A stretch of DNA of 64,000 nucleotides, taken from NCBI RefSeq assembly GCF_018139145.2, contig NC_059471.1, positions 214,353,494-214,417,493 of the forward strand, read 5' to 3'. The notes under the pieces were generated by a model. That model saw nothing but the letters and a program-made list of their open reading frames with translations, ran no database searches and was not told the DNA's origin. Positions 9,946 through 24,100 of this stretch are shown in pieces; position 1 is the stretch's first letter, and each line of letters opens with the position of its first letter. Source of the stretch: Gymnogyps californianus. Taxonomy: Eukaryota; Chordata; Aves; Accipitriformes; Cathartidae. The position numbers and the translations under genes are program-made.

Positions 9946-12900
9946 TTTCCGTCCTTCACATTTTGAGGACACCTTGTAGCCCACGGATAACAATTAGTCC
10001 ATCACAGTAGCAAGCGAGATGAGTTTATTTGAACCACCAGAGCAGATGGTTTGCATGGCTTTATTTTATTCTATAATGCAGTAGCTCGGAGCTAGCCCAG
10101 AAGGGGCAGCAGCCCTGCGAGTAGTTACCAACATGATTTGGTGCACCTTTAACTCTGATGACTTTGCTGATCTTGTATATGGGGAAACTCCTAAAAAGTT
10201 TAACCTGGCACAGCTTATGAGAATGATGAACTGCAGAGCTGGGGCAAGAGGCAGGGATTTCTTAAATCAACTTTGCCACTGAAATGGAGGTATCCTATAT
10301 ACCTGTGTCCTAAGAGATGACAGGAGAAAGCCAAATAGAGTGTCTAACGGGAGTACAAGCACCCACCTAAGCATACGCAGAGGCAGCTCTAGATTTCCAG
10401 AGCAGGTTCATTTTGGTAGGACATTTCATAATTATTTGTAATACTGCAATGCCAGGAAACACCACCTGAGATCAGAGTTCCCTCGTGGGTGCTGTGCAAG
10501 TGCATGTGGGACAGTCACCACACCAGAATTTTACACCTGAAATGTGGTGTTTGTGGTGGTAAGATGATCCCTAGGTTTGTGACTATTTGCATAAGAATAG
10601 AACTTGCTTGAAAGGCTCAAAATTTGCTTTTCAGATCAATTTCTTTCTTGAAAATTAAACTTTCTTCTCAAACCGTAAAACAAAAATTACAGTACAATTT
10701 CAGCTTGCTCTCTGTGCCTCCTGGCATGGGGCTGATCTTTGGGAGCATACTACATTCAGATTCGTGGCTGGGGCCCATCTTTTGTAAGAATGGAATGGCC
10801 AGATACAAGTTCCTTCAAGCTTGAGATGATGTTTGAATTTATGGCCATTGTGGCCTCGGCAGAACGCCCTAGATCTGAACTGCAACAGAGTGGATTTAGG
10901 CTGGCATCAGGACACCTTTTTCAGGAATAAGGCTAGTTAAGAGATGCAGCAAGTTGTTGGGGGCAGAGGGAGAAATTCTGCCACTGGAGGGTTTTAAGAA
11001 CATTCATCTTTTTAGATAGTCTCTCTCAGGGACAGCTAGGTAATTTCTGCTTGGGGTGGGAGAACGAATGAGTTGATCTCCTAAGTTCTCCATGAACTGC
11101 ATTTTCTGGGCTGCCATGCTTTTTTTAGCCAGCCTGTACCTCCAGCCTCTCCCTGTGATGCTTCGTTATTTGTTGGACAGATAGGCAAGTGTCCTAGTCC
11201 TATGCTTTTGGAGATCTGACTCCTAATCCTGCTTGGAGGCACTACCGACAATATTTTGGCTTGTCAATCCATCCCTGGTGGTCATCGAGACGTGTGGTTA
11301 CCCCACCATCCTGTCACCCACCTCTGAGGGCAGACCCGACCCGGACTTATTTCAGGCAGGGATTGCATTGAGGCAGCAGTGCTTGCCCGTCCGTCTGTCC
11401 CACACCTTTCCACGTCAGGGGGATCAGACACCTCCTGAGGCAAAAAAAAAAAGGGTAAAGAGAAAAAAATCAAATCAAATACAGTTTTGTTCTTTACAGC
11501 TCTTCTGTCTCAGACCTGCGGTTTCCCCAGGGAAAAGGAAGCCTTTTTCTCTGCACGGTCATGGGTTTGGATGAGTCCTTTCAGATCTTGTGCTGGATCC
11601 GGGGATCTGGCTGCCTGGGTAACTATTTATGCAAAAAGATCAGTTAGGAAATGGAGACCTACCCAACTGGCAAAATGTTAAATATTCACAAAATTCATCT
11701 AGCATGAACCAGTGAGGACCTTGATTATTTTCCCCTGAGTTCTGTCGCTTATCAAGAGTCTTGAAATAAAATGCTGATTTGCCGAAACCTGGCGAAAATT
11801 CCCTGCTCCCAAGCCTTTCTTCCATTAGCACTTGAAAACCACAGGTTCCTTCACAAGCCATCCCTGATGTTTTATAAATGTCATAGCTAAGACATCGTTT
11901 CTATTTCCTTTAATGCATTTTTTTACAGCTGCAGTAGAGATATTATTTCGATTCGGGCTGCAGACAGTCATCCTGAAAGAGACCTCAGTTACCTCTCCTG
12001 GGATGTTTCCAAAACCACAAATGCTACCTAACTTTAAGCTAACAACCTGCTCGAGGACTCCGTTTCACATTTACATTGCACATTTACAGTGCAATCTCAG
12101 CTGCAGAACTCCAGGTTAGGAGCATGATGTAACCTGACAGGTATAAAAAAGCTTTCGGAAGAGGGCTTCATCCTCTGGCTAAGTTTCACTCTTTGGATTA
12201 ATGGGGGTGTTCCCTTCCAGAAGAACACTGGGGTGTGCAGGAAAAGGGGTGTTAATGGTATTAGGATTAGAAATGATGCAATGAATATTGCAGCAAATAA
12301 ACCTTCTTAGGATTCGGGAAGAAGCCTGACTTCAGCCTGGAAACCTCAGTAAAATCTGCCCCTGTGCTCACCTACAGTGTTTCTTCCCAGAGATTGCTAA
12401 AAAACATCCGATGTCTTAAAAGTTTTTTGTTACTGTCCTGGCTGGTCTCTGATGAGAAACATGCACACTCTTCTTCAGGATAAAAGTCAAGTGCAGAGAT
12501 TGCCAAGTTTTTGGTAGCCGTACGAGAAGCACAAGAGAGTCCATAATGATCATATAGGAAATTAAATGGGAGGGAGGAATAAAAAGCAGAAATTTGTGTT
12601 ATTTTTCTTAGAATCCTTAGGATCCTACCCAGGAAACCAGACAGTGTGAGACCCAGCCCAGTACATCATCCAGCATGCGAACATTGATTTTGTGCTGTAG
12701 AAGGCAAATGTTGCAAAAGGCAGAAGAACTGATTAGCCTGAGCCAGTTCTCCCTGGAGGACTGAGTGCTGGGATCTCGATTTTGGTTTCAATCCCTGCTT
12801 AGTGACATCCTCTGTTTAAGCAAGAAACAAAAGTCACAAAGAAAATATCAAGGGGGGAATTGCTCGTTTCTTCTGTGACAGGTAACCTGAAATCTGGTGG

Positions 12901-13030
12901 TGGCTAGTAAAGCAAGTTGCTGTAAAATATGCACTTTATTTAAAATAATAACTTCACTGTTACTATTTTTCATTCATTATGATATCCAGTGGTTTTCCAA
13001 AGCAATGAATGCAGTGATGAGGTTACTTAG
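9946..13030. other. Intergenic DNA, nothing recognised
   Basis: No gene, RNA or named repeat found. Open frames are short and lack domains. Confidence 0.45.
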
Positions 13031-13620
13031 TGTCGTGGTTTAACCCCAGCCGGCAACTAAGCACCACACAGCCGCTCGCTCACTCCCCCCGCGTTGGGAT
13101 GGGGGAGAGAATCGGAAAAGTGAGAAAACCCGTGGGTTGAGATAAAGACAGTTTAATAAATAAAGCAAAAGCCGTGCACGCAAGCAAAGCAAAACAAGGA
13201 ATTCATTCACCACTTCCCACGGGCAGGCAGGTGTTCAGCCATCTCCAGGAAAGCAGGGCTCCATCACATGTAACAGTTACTTGGGAAGACAAAACATCAT
13301 CACTCCGAATGTCCCCCCTTCCTTCTTCTTCCCCCAGCTCTATATGCTGAGCATGATGTCATATGGTATGGAATATCCCTTTGGTCAGCTGGGGTCAGCT
13401 GTCCTGGCTGTGTCCCCTCCCAGCTTCTTGTGCACCCCCAGCCTGCTCGCTGGTGGGGTGGGGTGAGAAGCAGAAAAGGCCTTGACTTTGTGCAAGCACT
13501 GCTCAGCAATAACGAAAAAAACCCAGTATTATCAACACTGTTTTCAGCGGAAATCCAAAACACAGCCCCATACTAGCTGCTATGAAGAAAATCAACTCTA
13601 TCCCAGCCAAAACCAGCACA
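13031..13620 (-). mobile_element. Solo LTR of an avian endogenous retrovirus (ERVL-like), copy B
   Basis: On the minus strand it begins TGTGCTGGTTTTGGCTGGG and ends AAACCACGACA, with a perfect 5-bp target duplication CTTAG at 13026-13030 and 13621-13625. It shares the CCATATGACATCATG block and the GTTTAACCCC/GGGGTTAAAC end with copy A but differs for about 170 bases between the TATA-like region and the TTAAACTGTCTTTATCTC block, so it belongs to another subfamily. There is no internal coding region. Confidence 0.92.
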
Positions 13621-13625
13621 CTTAG

Positions 13626-16600
13626 TGTGTGCCAGTCCTGTGTTTTTTGAATTAGAGGGGAATCTTTTTCCTGGCTCCAGTTGGCATTAGGTCAGATCTG
13701 TAAATCACACCCTTAGATGAGATCTGATACAAAACAATCTCAGTTGAATAAGTCCGTTTACTGGAGATGTGTTTTCACATTCTGGTTCCCAAACACTGGA
13801 TCCATGCCACAAATAGCCAACGTACAACTTCTCTTAGTGCAGAAATATTATATCATAAATACGTATGCATACTGAGCTCACCGTCTCCTTCAATTCTGGA
13901 GGGGAGGCTGTGACTGCAGGGCATTGGGTATATTGCTTTTGAACCGCTTAAGGTCTCTGACATGTAGACATGCAGTCAAAGCTGGCTTTCTAGGCTTTCT
14001 CAAATTGTGTCTCCTCACCCCGTGTCTGAATTTAGCATCTGAAATGGACAAAAGGATCCTTGACGCTGTTCACAGGAGAGCCCCAGTGCTCAGCCGGGTG
14101 AGCACGCTCGCAGACCAGGCTGTATTTCTTTCTCTGATTCCCGAGCTCTGCACTGTGTGGATGCAAAGCCATCTGAAATGCCTGGCAACTGTCCAGGGAA
14201 GCGGCATCCCAGCGCAGTCAGGGTTTTTTGCTGCATTTCCATCTTTAGCAGGAGAAGAGAAAAGTGTTTGAAGGAGGAGGACAGCAGCCGCTACAGATGA
14301 TCATACAAATCTATCCCACCCTACAGCCCTGCTCTTGCTTTCCGTAACTGCCTGAAATACTTTCCAGAGTTAGTTGCAAATTTCATTATATTTTAAGTCT
14401 TTGATTTCTTTTATTATGTATGATCATTTTTTTTAACAGCATCTGCGAGGACCTTTCCTGCAAAGGTTTCCCAGAATAAACAGGACCAAGCTTGTTCCCT
14501 CGTCGGCAAGGCAAGGGCAGAAGGTACATCTGCAGCTATCTTGAACCTTAGTCAATCGTTCAGGCTGTTTAAGTTGAAAAAAAACCCAATGTCTTGAGGA
14601 AAGCTAGGGCTGGGTTTCCTTCTGAGCACTGGCCCACAGCAATGGGCAAGACACTCACGGTGATGTATCTTTGGTCATCTAAAAGTTGAATCTAATCCAA
14701 ACTAATCCTTGTCTGATCTAAGCTACTCACTTGGGCTTCCTCCAGTCAATGGGAGGCCTCTTTGGGTAGCAATTCATCACCCTCCTGACCTTGGGGAGAG
14801 CCTGGGGGAATGGCTTAGACAAGATGCCTCATCTGCAGACTGTATCACTACATTGCTGCTGGAGGTGAGGTAGGTCCCAGAGCCACCACTGCCAGGCAGT
14901 GAGACTGATGAGAAATTGTAGTGTGAGTGGGTTGGGCTTGCAAAGCCTTGGTGGTTGCAGTCAGGATGATCACTCAGAAAATCTAAGGATTTTCTCTAGG
15001 GAGCACAGTGGGTCACAGCACTGTCTGCTTTTTATTACTGACAGCAGTATACCCAAACTTGGGACCCGGACTGAGATCATGGTGAAAAAACACAACATGG
15101 AGAGCAGAAATAAAACCAAAGATTGTTCTTTACCCCAGGGAAAGCATCTTCGTGATGGAGCTGTACAAACTGCTATATTTCCCAGAATGTTTTTTGGGGT
15201 GGTTGCTTGTGAGTGCAGTGCCTACTCCAGATCTGCAGCTCTGTTACAGGCATTGTAATGTTCATGCCAGCCTTTTGCATTTGAAGTTGCTGCTCAAGAT
15301 TTTAAATGGAAGTGGCTCTTTCAGATGCTGGGACTGAATTTTCAAACTGTGCTGCAGGGTTTGGCTCTTCTACAAGGAATGAAGTTTTGGAAAGACGTCA
15401 CATGCATCAGTGAATACTGAACCAGGGAGAAGGTTTGAGAAATGTGTGAAGAAACTGTGCTTTCCGAACTAAAGGTGCAGTTTCAGAGGACTTGTGGAAT
15501 CCCTCACTTGAGACTAGCCATGAAGGAGAACAGGCACTCCACAGTCTCAGGAGGAGCTTATGAAAATACCCAGATTTAGACTTAGAAAAAATGATCAGAA
15601 TTTGCTACGCTGCAGAACGTAGCCAGGGAAGACCGTGAGTTTTGGATGGAAAATAACATAACAGTAGCTTAAGACCAAAAACTAAGACCAGATGGAGGTG
15701 AGGAGATGAGGAAGGACGGGAAGTGGAAGTCCTGCAGGTAATAGGATACCCATATTTGGATCAACAAGTAGGATGCATCTCACCTAACCTTACCTGTGGA
15801 CAACCAGCTTAGACTTGCAGGGGGAGAAAGGAGCGCTCTCACCATGCAGTCCACCTACCCTGGGGCAGAAGTGGTCCGAACTGCCCTCTGTAAGTGTCCA
15901 TCTCTCTCCACTGACTGCTGAGGGACCTGGATCCCAACCTTAAATTAGAGACATAATCCTTGGGTAGCTGCATTTGATCGATTGAATCCTACCCTAATTC
16001 TCATTGAGGGAGTTGAAACAACATAAGGGCATCCCTGGAGGGATGTTGATAACATCTACATAGAGAAAGTTAAACTTGAAGTATAGAAATAGCTAAAGAA
16101 AGACCAATTTCCCTGTGAAAACAGTACTGTCACTAAGAACATATCATGATAAAAAAATGTTGATTCTGCTGAAAAATTTGATGACAAAGCAAACCTGAAA
16201 AAACGCAATTAAGAAAAGAGAGAGCTAAGGTGGTGGCAGTTATAACAAAGAAGGATGATGGCTATAAGCTCAGCACATTCACTTGTTGCCCCTAAGGAGG
16301 CTGCAGCACCTTTGGTCTGGGTTTTTTTGATGTCCAAGACCATTAAGTACTCTTCTCTCACTCAGACCCCAGTATCAGTGGGGTGGGATTCATCTCAGTC
16401 AATTTTAGCTGTCCAAAGTTAGACCATTAGTCTACGTTAGCTGTCTGAGCTCCCTCCAGAGCCCGCGGAGGGAAACAGAGTTCTCTAAAGAAGATTCATC
16501 TCCTCTTAATACTGCTGTCTGAAATAGTGAGATGAATTGCTCTCCAACAGTGCGATCTCCCTCCACTGGATCTGGACACCTTACTTCTAAACAGCTACAT

Positions 16601-19600
16601 TCAGATGAGAAGAACCATAGCCTGTGCCCTGCTTTTTCTTTGGCTAGATATCCCAATCTGTCCCATTCCAGCAGCTGCCTATCTGATTGCATTGCAGACC
16701 CCCCCTCCCCCCGATGTATTTTGCCAGGTTTGACCCTCTGAAAAACAGGACTTCAACCGCTTTGCAGCTTCAGCTTGTATTGTTGCTCCAGCTGATATAT
16801 CTGTGCACCCCATCTGCTTCCTCTTCCTTCAGTAGCTTTTCGTTCTCTGCTACAATGAGGTGCCAAATATTAAATGGCCATGATCTCTCACAGTGTGGGA
16901 AATAGCAATGCTTTCAGAGTAAGGGTGGTGGCCTCCTCTACCCTTTGGAGGGAGCCTTGGTCATACAGTACCTGGAGCTGTACACGGCTTTCAGGAATAG
17001 CTGAATTGTCCAAGGCTAGACGGGATGGGGAAAACCCTGAGGCAGAGGGTGTCTTTCCCTTCATTGTGAAAGAAGGGCAAAACCAAGCCTCCCTCTAACA
17101 GAACTGATACGCTTATTTTACAATGTGACAACATGTTTCTAATGGGAATTTTATTTATTTATTTATTTATTTTTATTTGCTTGCTATTGGGACAAAGAAG
17201 ATGTAGTATTGTCTTCTTTAGGTCCTGTCTAAGCCACCAGGGACCTTTGCTTGAAGACAACCATGCAATAGGTAAGTGGTTCTACACCCACACTCACAGC
17301 TCCCCAGCAAGCGCTTCTGGGCTCTGCCAGTTGGTGACAAATAGACATTGATTTTCTGATCCAGTTGTTTGCTCCCTGGGGAAGCTGAGCAAAGGTTATT
17401 CTATTTAGGGACTGATTTGACATATGGCTCTGGGAAGCTGAAAAGTGTCTGTAGGTAAATCAGGGTTTATTGCCAGAGTGGTTCCTTCAGGAACATCATT
17501 AGGAGAGCATGCACATGCATATCCGTGGAAAGATCCCCGTAGGCTTTTCGTAAGCTGGGCAAGTAGCATTCACAAGGTGGTTTTTCCCATAGTTGGTTCA
17601 GAAGGAAAAACCTGAATATGCTTCTCATAACATAACATAGCAAAAAGTTCTTTTTATAACAAAAAGCGATAGAAAATTGATATTTGTCAGAGTGATTTAC
17701 AAATCCCCAGTCACTGTACATGTCTGAGACCAGGTCTACTCTTAAAAAGTTTTTCTGATGGTGTTGCATCAATGAAGGGGTGAAGTTTTACAACTGTCTT
17801 CCTGTGGTACACGCAGTTGAAAATGAGGCTTTAACTGACCTAAATGTTACTCATTGCACAACAATAGTAACTCTACAGGCTGGAAACCTGATTTTTTGCA
17901 AGGAGGTCTGTGCCTAGTGACTTTTGCCATCTGTTCCCACATGACCTCTGCTGAGATCTTAGCTTTTGGCATAGCTTAAGGTGGGGTCCCAAAACTGAGA
18001 TTTTTCCTCTCTGCCTGGGAGGAGTAGGTCTGTTGTTATACGCCATTCAATAAGGATTTATTCTTGAAGTCAATGTTTATTTCAGACTCACCCTAAATGG
18101 TGTTTGTACTTTCTTCTACTTCTGTTTCTTCTGCTTTCACCCTTGCCTTAATAAAAGGCTGCTGTTGTAGCAGGCGACCTGTTAGCTTAATGCTGACGTA
18201 GAACATATGTTCTTGTCCTCCCGCCTCTTCACTTCTGGATGTTACAACTGAAACACAAACCCCTGAATATCCAGGGATTTCCAAAGGCCGGAAGACATCT
18301 ACTTGCCATCACAGATGTTTGCAAGTTAACACAGGGGAGAAATAATATTAGTCTGGGAGATTCAGAACTGGCTCAAGTTCCTGAAATGAGACATAAATTG
18401 TGCTTTGATGAAGAATTAAACAGGGATGAAAAAAACGGAACATAGGAAACAGTAAGAAGAGGAACTTGTTCATCATGATGGAACTGAAATATCATTAGCT
18501 TTTCTTCTCCTGACCCACCCCTTTTGGCAATCTTGGACTCTTAGATACATGACAAAGGATTGCAGCATCAGGACAGGCGGCTCGGATCCACCCCAAGACG
18601 AAACCTCACCGTATAGGCACTGCAGGGACACTGGGGGACTCTTCCTGAGAGTTAGCCAGGAGAAGCTGGGCTTCTAGCTTAAGCTTGTTGTCTAGATTGC
18701 TCTTCCAGGCAAAGACATATATACCTCCAGCATGTAATTCCTCCTGTGTGGGACAAATATCTAGAAGTGCTTGGGGATCACTCTCTGGAGATGCCTGTTT
18801 AACCACAATGGCCATCTAGGCAGCATAGATCAGGCAATTATATAGTAGTGGAAGGCTGCAGCAGTGAATTTGGGATGCAAGCTTGTGCGTGAAATGGTCC
18901 TAAATAATCAGGGAGTCTTTACATCACAGAGTGTCATTTCAGAAGACAACAATTGCCAAATATATCTCCACCATTCAGCCTAGAGTGAAGACACCCAAGC
19001 TAGCTTGGTTACAGGAAGCAATCTTGCTGTGACGGGAAGAAATGCCCGAGTGGGCTCATTTTACTCTGTTTTCAACAGGGAACGTGTTACAGCAGCTGTG
19101 TTTTTTCTGGAAAGGTGTGTCTGCATCGGGGTGCAGCATGGACGCAAGCGTGAATTGGGAAGCTGTACCAAGCCTAAGAGGTGAAATGGAGAGTGGTGGC
19201 TCAGGGATGTAGTGCATCAACAAGGGAGATCTGGCAGCAGAGACGAGGCCCACAGGGAGATCTGAGTGGCAGAAGTGTCACCTTTCCTGGGGAAGCCAGC
19301 ACGGCCACCTTCAAGAAAGGTGCAAAGTGGGCTCGTCTCTCCAATAAGCTGGTATTTTCTCTCTCCATAAATAAAGAGCATGCTGTTCTGTTGCTGTGTC
19401 TATACTGAACTCCACAAGGAAACATCCTGTTTTTTCGGCAGGATCCTATCGACTAAGGCAAAAATCATTCCAAAAATCATTTATTTCTTCAGAAAGTGTG
19501 GGAGTGCTTGTCTCTGCTGCTGTCAGCTCCCATCCATCCCTTTTATTGGGCAGTATCAACATACACTTCTTCCAGCGAGGACTGCTCAACGGCACACAAT

Positions 19601-21004
19601 AAAATTGATTCATTGCTCATTTTATTCTTATTATCTTTCAATTGCTCCAGCTCTTGATACCACTTAAAGTGGACATTAGCTGTTCATAACCAGTGTATGT
19701 GCCGCTAATGTGATAACACTCCTAGGAGAGAATGCTTTTACTCCGAGCTTTCATTACATATATTTTCATTTAGTCTCGTTACGCCACGTGTCTTTCTCAT
19801 GAACTTCTTATAATGCCTTTATACAAGTTTGCTTTACCTGGAGGTAGACCACCATGGTAAGGAGTGAGAACACGAATGTATTTCTTGGAAAAGCTGGCCC
19901 AGGTGCTCTGTGGGTGTAAATGAGACGCATTTAGTGATGGGAAGTGGTTTATTTACAGGAGCTGGCTCTCGAGATCTCTGGAAAGGAAAAGGCTGAGATG
20001 ACTACGAGTGAAACTCAACTTTTGTGCTCCACTTTGGCATGAAAGCAAAACTGTTTAAACTCCAGGAGAAGCAAGGCTTTCTGTTTATAATCGGCCTTGA
20101 GAAATGGAGATGGGAATTGATAGCTTTGTTTTGGGATAGGAAGGAGGACTATTTGATCTTCTGTATGCATTGGGAAGGATTACAGCAACGGTGAATTTAA
20201 GGTAGTTTTGGAGACTGTAGTTTGTCTTCTGGGAGGAAACTCCTCCCAGTTACAGCACTCATTTAGGGTTTAATTCAAAGAGGTTCAAAGCAGTGTAGAT
20301 CCAGTGCAGCAAAACTCATAAGCACATGCATAATTTTGTCAAATGGGTAGTGACCCTATGGGGAATCTCTGCTCCATACTGGGGTCCATGGGACCAGGAT
20401 TTCTTCTTGGCTTTGGGTTGGATTTGGGACTCTTTTCACCTAAAGGTCCAGACCAAGGGGCCTCGCAGAATGCTTTGGTCCTGGGAGCCAGTTTTCCTTG
20501 CACTGAGACAGGACATGACCAGCGTGAATACTCAAACATGGGAGTTAGGAAGTCTCAAGCATAGATACAACATTTGCTATTTACCCTAGAGTGATAAGAG
20601 TTTCCCATCCAGGTCCCTGCAGTGATTTTCTCCACCAATTACAAAGGCGATTAATACTTCAGATGCAGATATCTCAATATATCCTAGTTCAGACAGATGA
20701 ATACAACCTTAAACATTTTATGGGATCAGATTTCTTTTTAATTAAAGGAGCCCTTTGTTTCATAGTAACTTTAAAAATCTTATTTAGCATTACATTCTTT
20801 AGGAGTCTCTTAGGAAAATAATTTCCTGCTACTGTTTTTACTCAGTCTTTGGATCTCCTATCTCTTGTCAGCTGTAACGAAGTGCTGTAGGAAGGAGCGC
20901 TGCTGTATTGCTTTCATGTTCTCTATCAGCTCTGATATGGATGGTTGTTATAAAGCTTCATACATAATATATACCATGTCTTAAAGCAGACACAAGTAAT
21001 TTTA
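13626..21004. other. Intergenic DNA, mostly unassigned
   Basis: About 7.4 kb without a supported gene. A (TTTA)n stretch lies at about 17149-17178. The segment at about 16260-16740 has the look of an old interspersed repeat (GGGTGGGATTCATCTCAGTC start) but I cannot name it. Open frames are all under about 120 codons and lack recognisable domains. Confidence 0.45.
17149..17178. repeat. (TTTA)n microsatellite
   Basis: About seven tandem TTTA-type units with one extra T. Simple repeat. Confidence 0.9.
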
Positions 21005-21185
21005 TTAGAATAGAAGAACTTATGAAGAGTCAGACCAAAGGCCCTGGCTACTTCAGTTTCCTGATTTTCCACGGTGCTCATAATAAGTTATGAAAAATTT
21101 CCCAAATTACTGACATTTCCCCAGAACAGAATCCCATTTCCTGCTTCTGGGACGCAGTCTTGGGTACCCCAGAAGCTCTCAAAGG
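21005..21185 (+). repeat. Possible ancient amniote retroposon fragment (CR1/L3-like)
   Basis: The pattern GAACTTATGAAGAGTCAGAC then CAAAGGCCC, TCAGTTTCCTG, AACAGAATCCCATTTCC and CTTCTGGGACGCAGTC resembles an old amniote repeat of the type 'gggtcagaccaaaggtcc ... cctgtc ... agcttctgg'. It is too diverged for firm assignment. Confidence 0.4.
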
Positions 21186-24100
21186 TTTTATTGAAGTATG
21201 TAAGGGGTAAGATTAATCTGAAGAATCAACTTTAAGTGTCTTCATATGACCTAGATACCTGAGCTCCCATTATGCTTGGTAGATATCTGGTCAATGCAGC
21301 CAGTCAAGTCTAGAAAGCAGTTCAGGTCACCCCGAAGTTTGGTACCTGCATTTGCTCAGCTCTGTTGTTCTCCAGATCCCACTGCCCAACTGGCTGCTGG
21401 ATCTCCATTGACTCTGAGCTTGGACACCTGGGGTAGGCTTCGGTGACCTGAACTAGAAGACTTTCTAGCAGATGTGGCAGAAGATATGTCAGAGATCCAA
21501 CCCAGAGCAGTAGTTGGAGACCAGGTGGGACACCCTAAGACAAATCAAAGGGCACTGGCCATCACCATTTAGGCATTTGAATCCATCTCCTGACCCAGAT
21601 GGAGATGCCTACATTGATGACACCTAGATTTAGATATGCTAATCTGTAGCCGCATCCCAGGAACCTCGTCAGACTAATTGTCCAGACTCTGTAGCCTGTC
21701 AATCGAGGTAGATAGGCAATGCAGAACAACCTGCCCACAGCCAATATCACCCCCCCTCCCTCACTGCCTACTCTGCCTCGCTCTCCAGAAGAATTTCCTA
21801 GGCCAATTGGGGCTGGTCATGCTAAGAGAAAAAACATTCTCCCCTGGTTATAAATATGTGAAGCTTGTTTGCTGCTTATCACAGAATTATGCTTGGAGAA
21901 ACCTTGTTAAAAGGCATCATTACAAACACTGGCACAGTTTGTAGGTACGCTTCTTGTAAAGCCAAATGGGAGTCAAAAACACTGGCTGTGAAGCCTGCGT
22001 TGTACTGATGGAGGGAGGTGCAACTCACCCAAATAAACCTTTCAAGCACATCCGTTGACACATCCCAGTTATGCAACAGTGACATTACACTTGCCAGTTT
22101 AAGGAGGCATTGTCACAGGAGCTTTCATCCCTGACATTTCTAACTTCTTGCTTTTCAAACAGAAAATATTTGCCCTGGCCCTGTCTTGTTGGCATCTCTT
22201 CCCAAGTCCCCCTTTGCCATGGCTTGTGCTTTGCACTCTTTGTTTATGCTAATGTAATGAGCTGCCTTTTGTGGATCCTGGATAAATAGGGTATTTCATA
22301 GACAGTAACGTAATCAATTAATACTAGACTGTGAGCATGATTTGTTTCCCTAAACAGTACTTTAAACCCAATGCTTTTCAGCAAGCAGTTCCTCTTGACA
22401 GGACTGGGCAATATCCTTTTATTTGTAAGAAGGCAAATTAAAGGACATTGAGATAAGCACTAAGAATATTTGCCAGGGTAAAACCTTCTCTCATTTTACA
22501 ATAGGCAATTGTAGATGTGAACAAGAAAACAAAAGTTGTTTGCATTGAGCAAAGAAAAATGTGATTCTCCCTGTGTAAAGAGACATGTTCCTTTAGACAA
22601 AAACTTTTCAGAGTACTAAAACCTGTTATTTTCTCGAAACACCATACCAAGAAGGTTTTACACTTATACCTCACACCTATAATGTGAGGTCGTCAAAAAG
22701 TGGGGAGGGAGGAGAAATATTTAATGTTAAAACTTCCTATCTGCTGGTAGCATACCTTCCCTGGTGAAGACCCCAAAAGACCTGTCTGGTGCTGGTGAAA
22801 TCTCCACTACATCTACCCTGCTTGTGTTGTTTGCTGTAAGAGGAGATCTCCAGCCTCCAGGCCAAGTCACGTCCATCCGGCTCGTGGCTGGCCTCTTCCC
22901 AAGGCCACTGGCCATGGTCACCTTGCATTGGTACTTGGCTATGGTCTCCTCTGGGATTCACATGGCATCTCTCTGACCCTAAGATAAGAGTTAATTTTCG
23001 GTGCAAAATGCCTGAAAATGCAGCCCACCGGAGTGGCACTTCTATGGCTCATCCCTCCCACGGGATCCTGGCAGACTGTCCTAAGGGTACTTGAGGCTGA
23101 GTCTTGCTGGGATAGCGTTGGAGAACCGGGTAGGACAGAGGGAGGTAAACTTATCATGGGTCATACTGCCTACAAAGGAAAATCCTTCAAGCAACCCCTG
23201 AATGCACGCAGGTTTCATCTCACAGGGAACTGGTCGGTTCCATCCAAAAGAAAACCTGGGACAGAATTAGTATTTGTGGTGTGTAGCTGGTCAATATTTA
23301 TGGTGGAAGAGCGGCAGCAACAAGCTGGGAAAGTAGTTTTTTTCACAGTACAGCTGAGCCCACAGAAAAGTAAGGCTAGCATGAATGTCAGAAGCTGCTC
23401 CTGCTCTGCTCCTTGGCTTCGAGGCAGGATTTAGGAGATGCCCAGATGTGCACATTGGCCAACTGGAAAACAGCTGGACAAACAGCCCTGTCCAGAGATC
23501 CCGCTGTCATTCCTGGCCTTCAGCCATGCCAGTTAACGAAATCAAAAGGGAAGTCGCAATATGATTGAACTGCACAAAATCTATGTCTTATTAAATGTCA
23601 CCAAGTCTCGCTGACCACGTCCTGTGCCGTGGTTTAGGGTATCAGATCAGTGCCACTGTATAGATCAGAGTGGTTGACTTGGATGGCATGGCTGGGTGAC
23701 TGCGGCATCTTCTGCTGGTACCGCGGGCTCTGGATGAGGATGTCTGCACACAGCCAAAATCCAGCTTTTTTTTCCCGTGATCCTTCCAGGTTCTATGGGT
23801 GGGTTATGGGAGAGCGCAGCCTTCATTGTGCCCACCGGGGTCCAGCAAAACCCAAGTCACTTTTCACTGGGGGGGGTACAGAGGAAGGACTCCTGCGTTT
23901 GGGGCTGAAGTTATAGCTCTTCCCCTTTACAGGTATTTCTGGGCAGCCAGGATGGGTGCTGTGGATTTTCACCTTCTCTGGCTGCCTGACTCTACATGTG
24001 GCAGCAGCTACAATTTTTTTTCAAGCTTGAATTTTTGGGGTTTGGCTGCAACTTTGTGACAGCTGTAGGAGCTGAGTCTCTCTGCGTGACTTCAGAGCGA

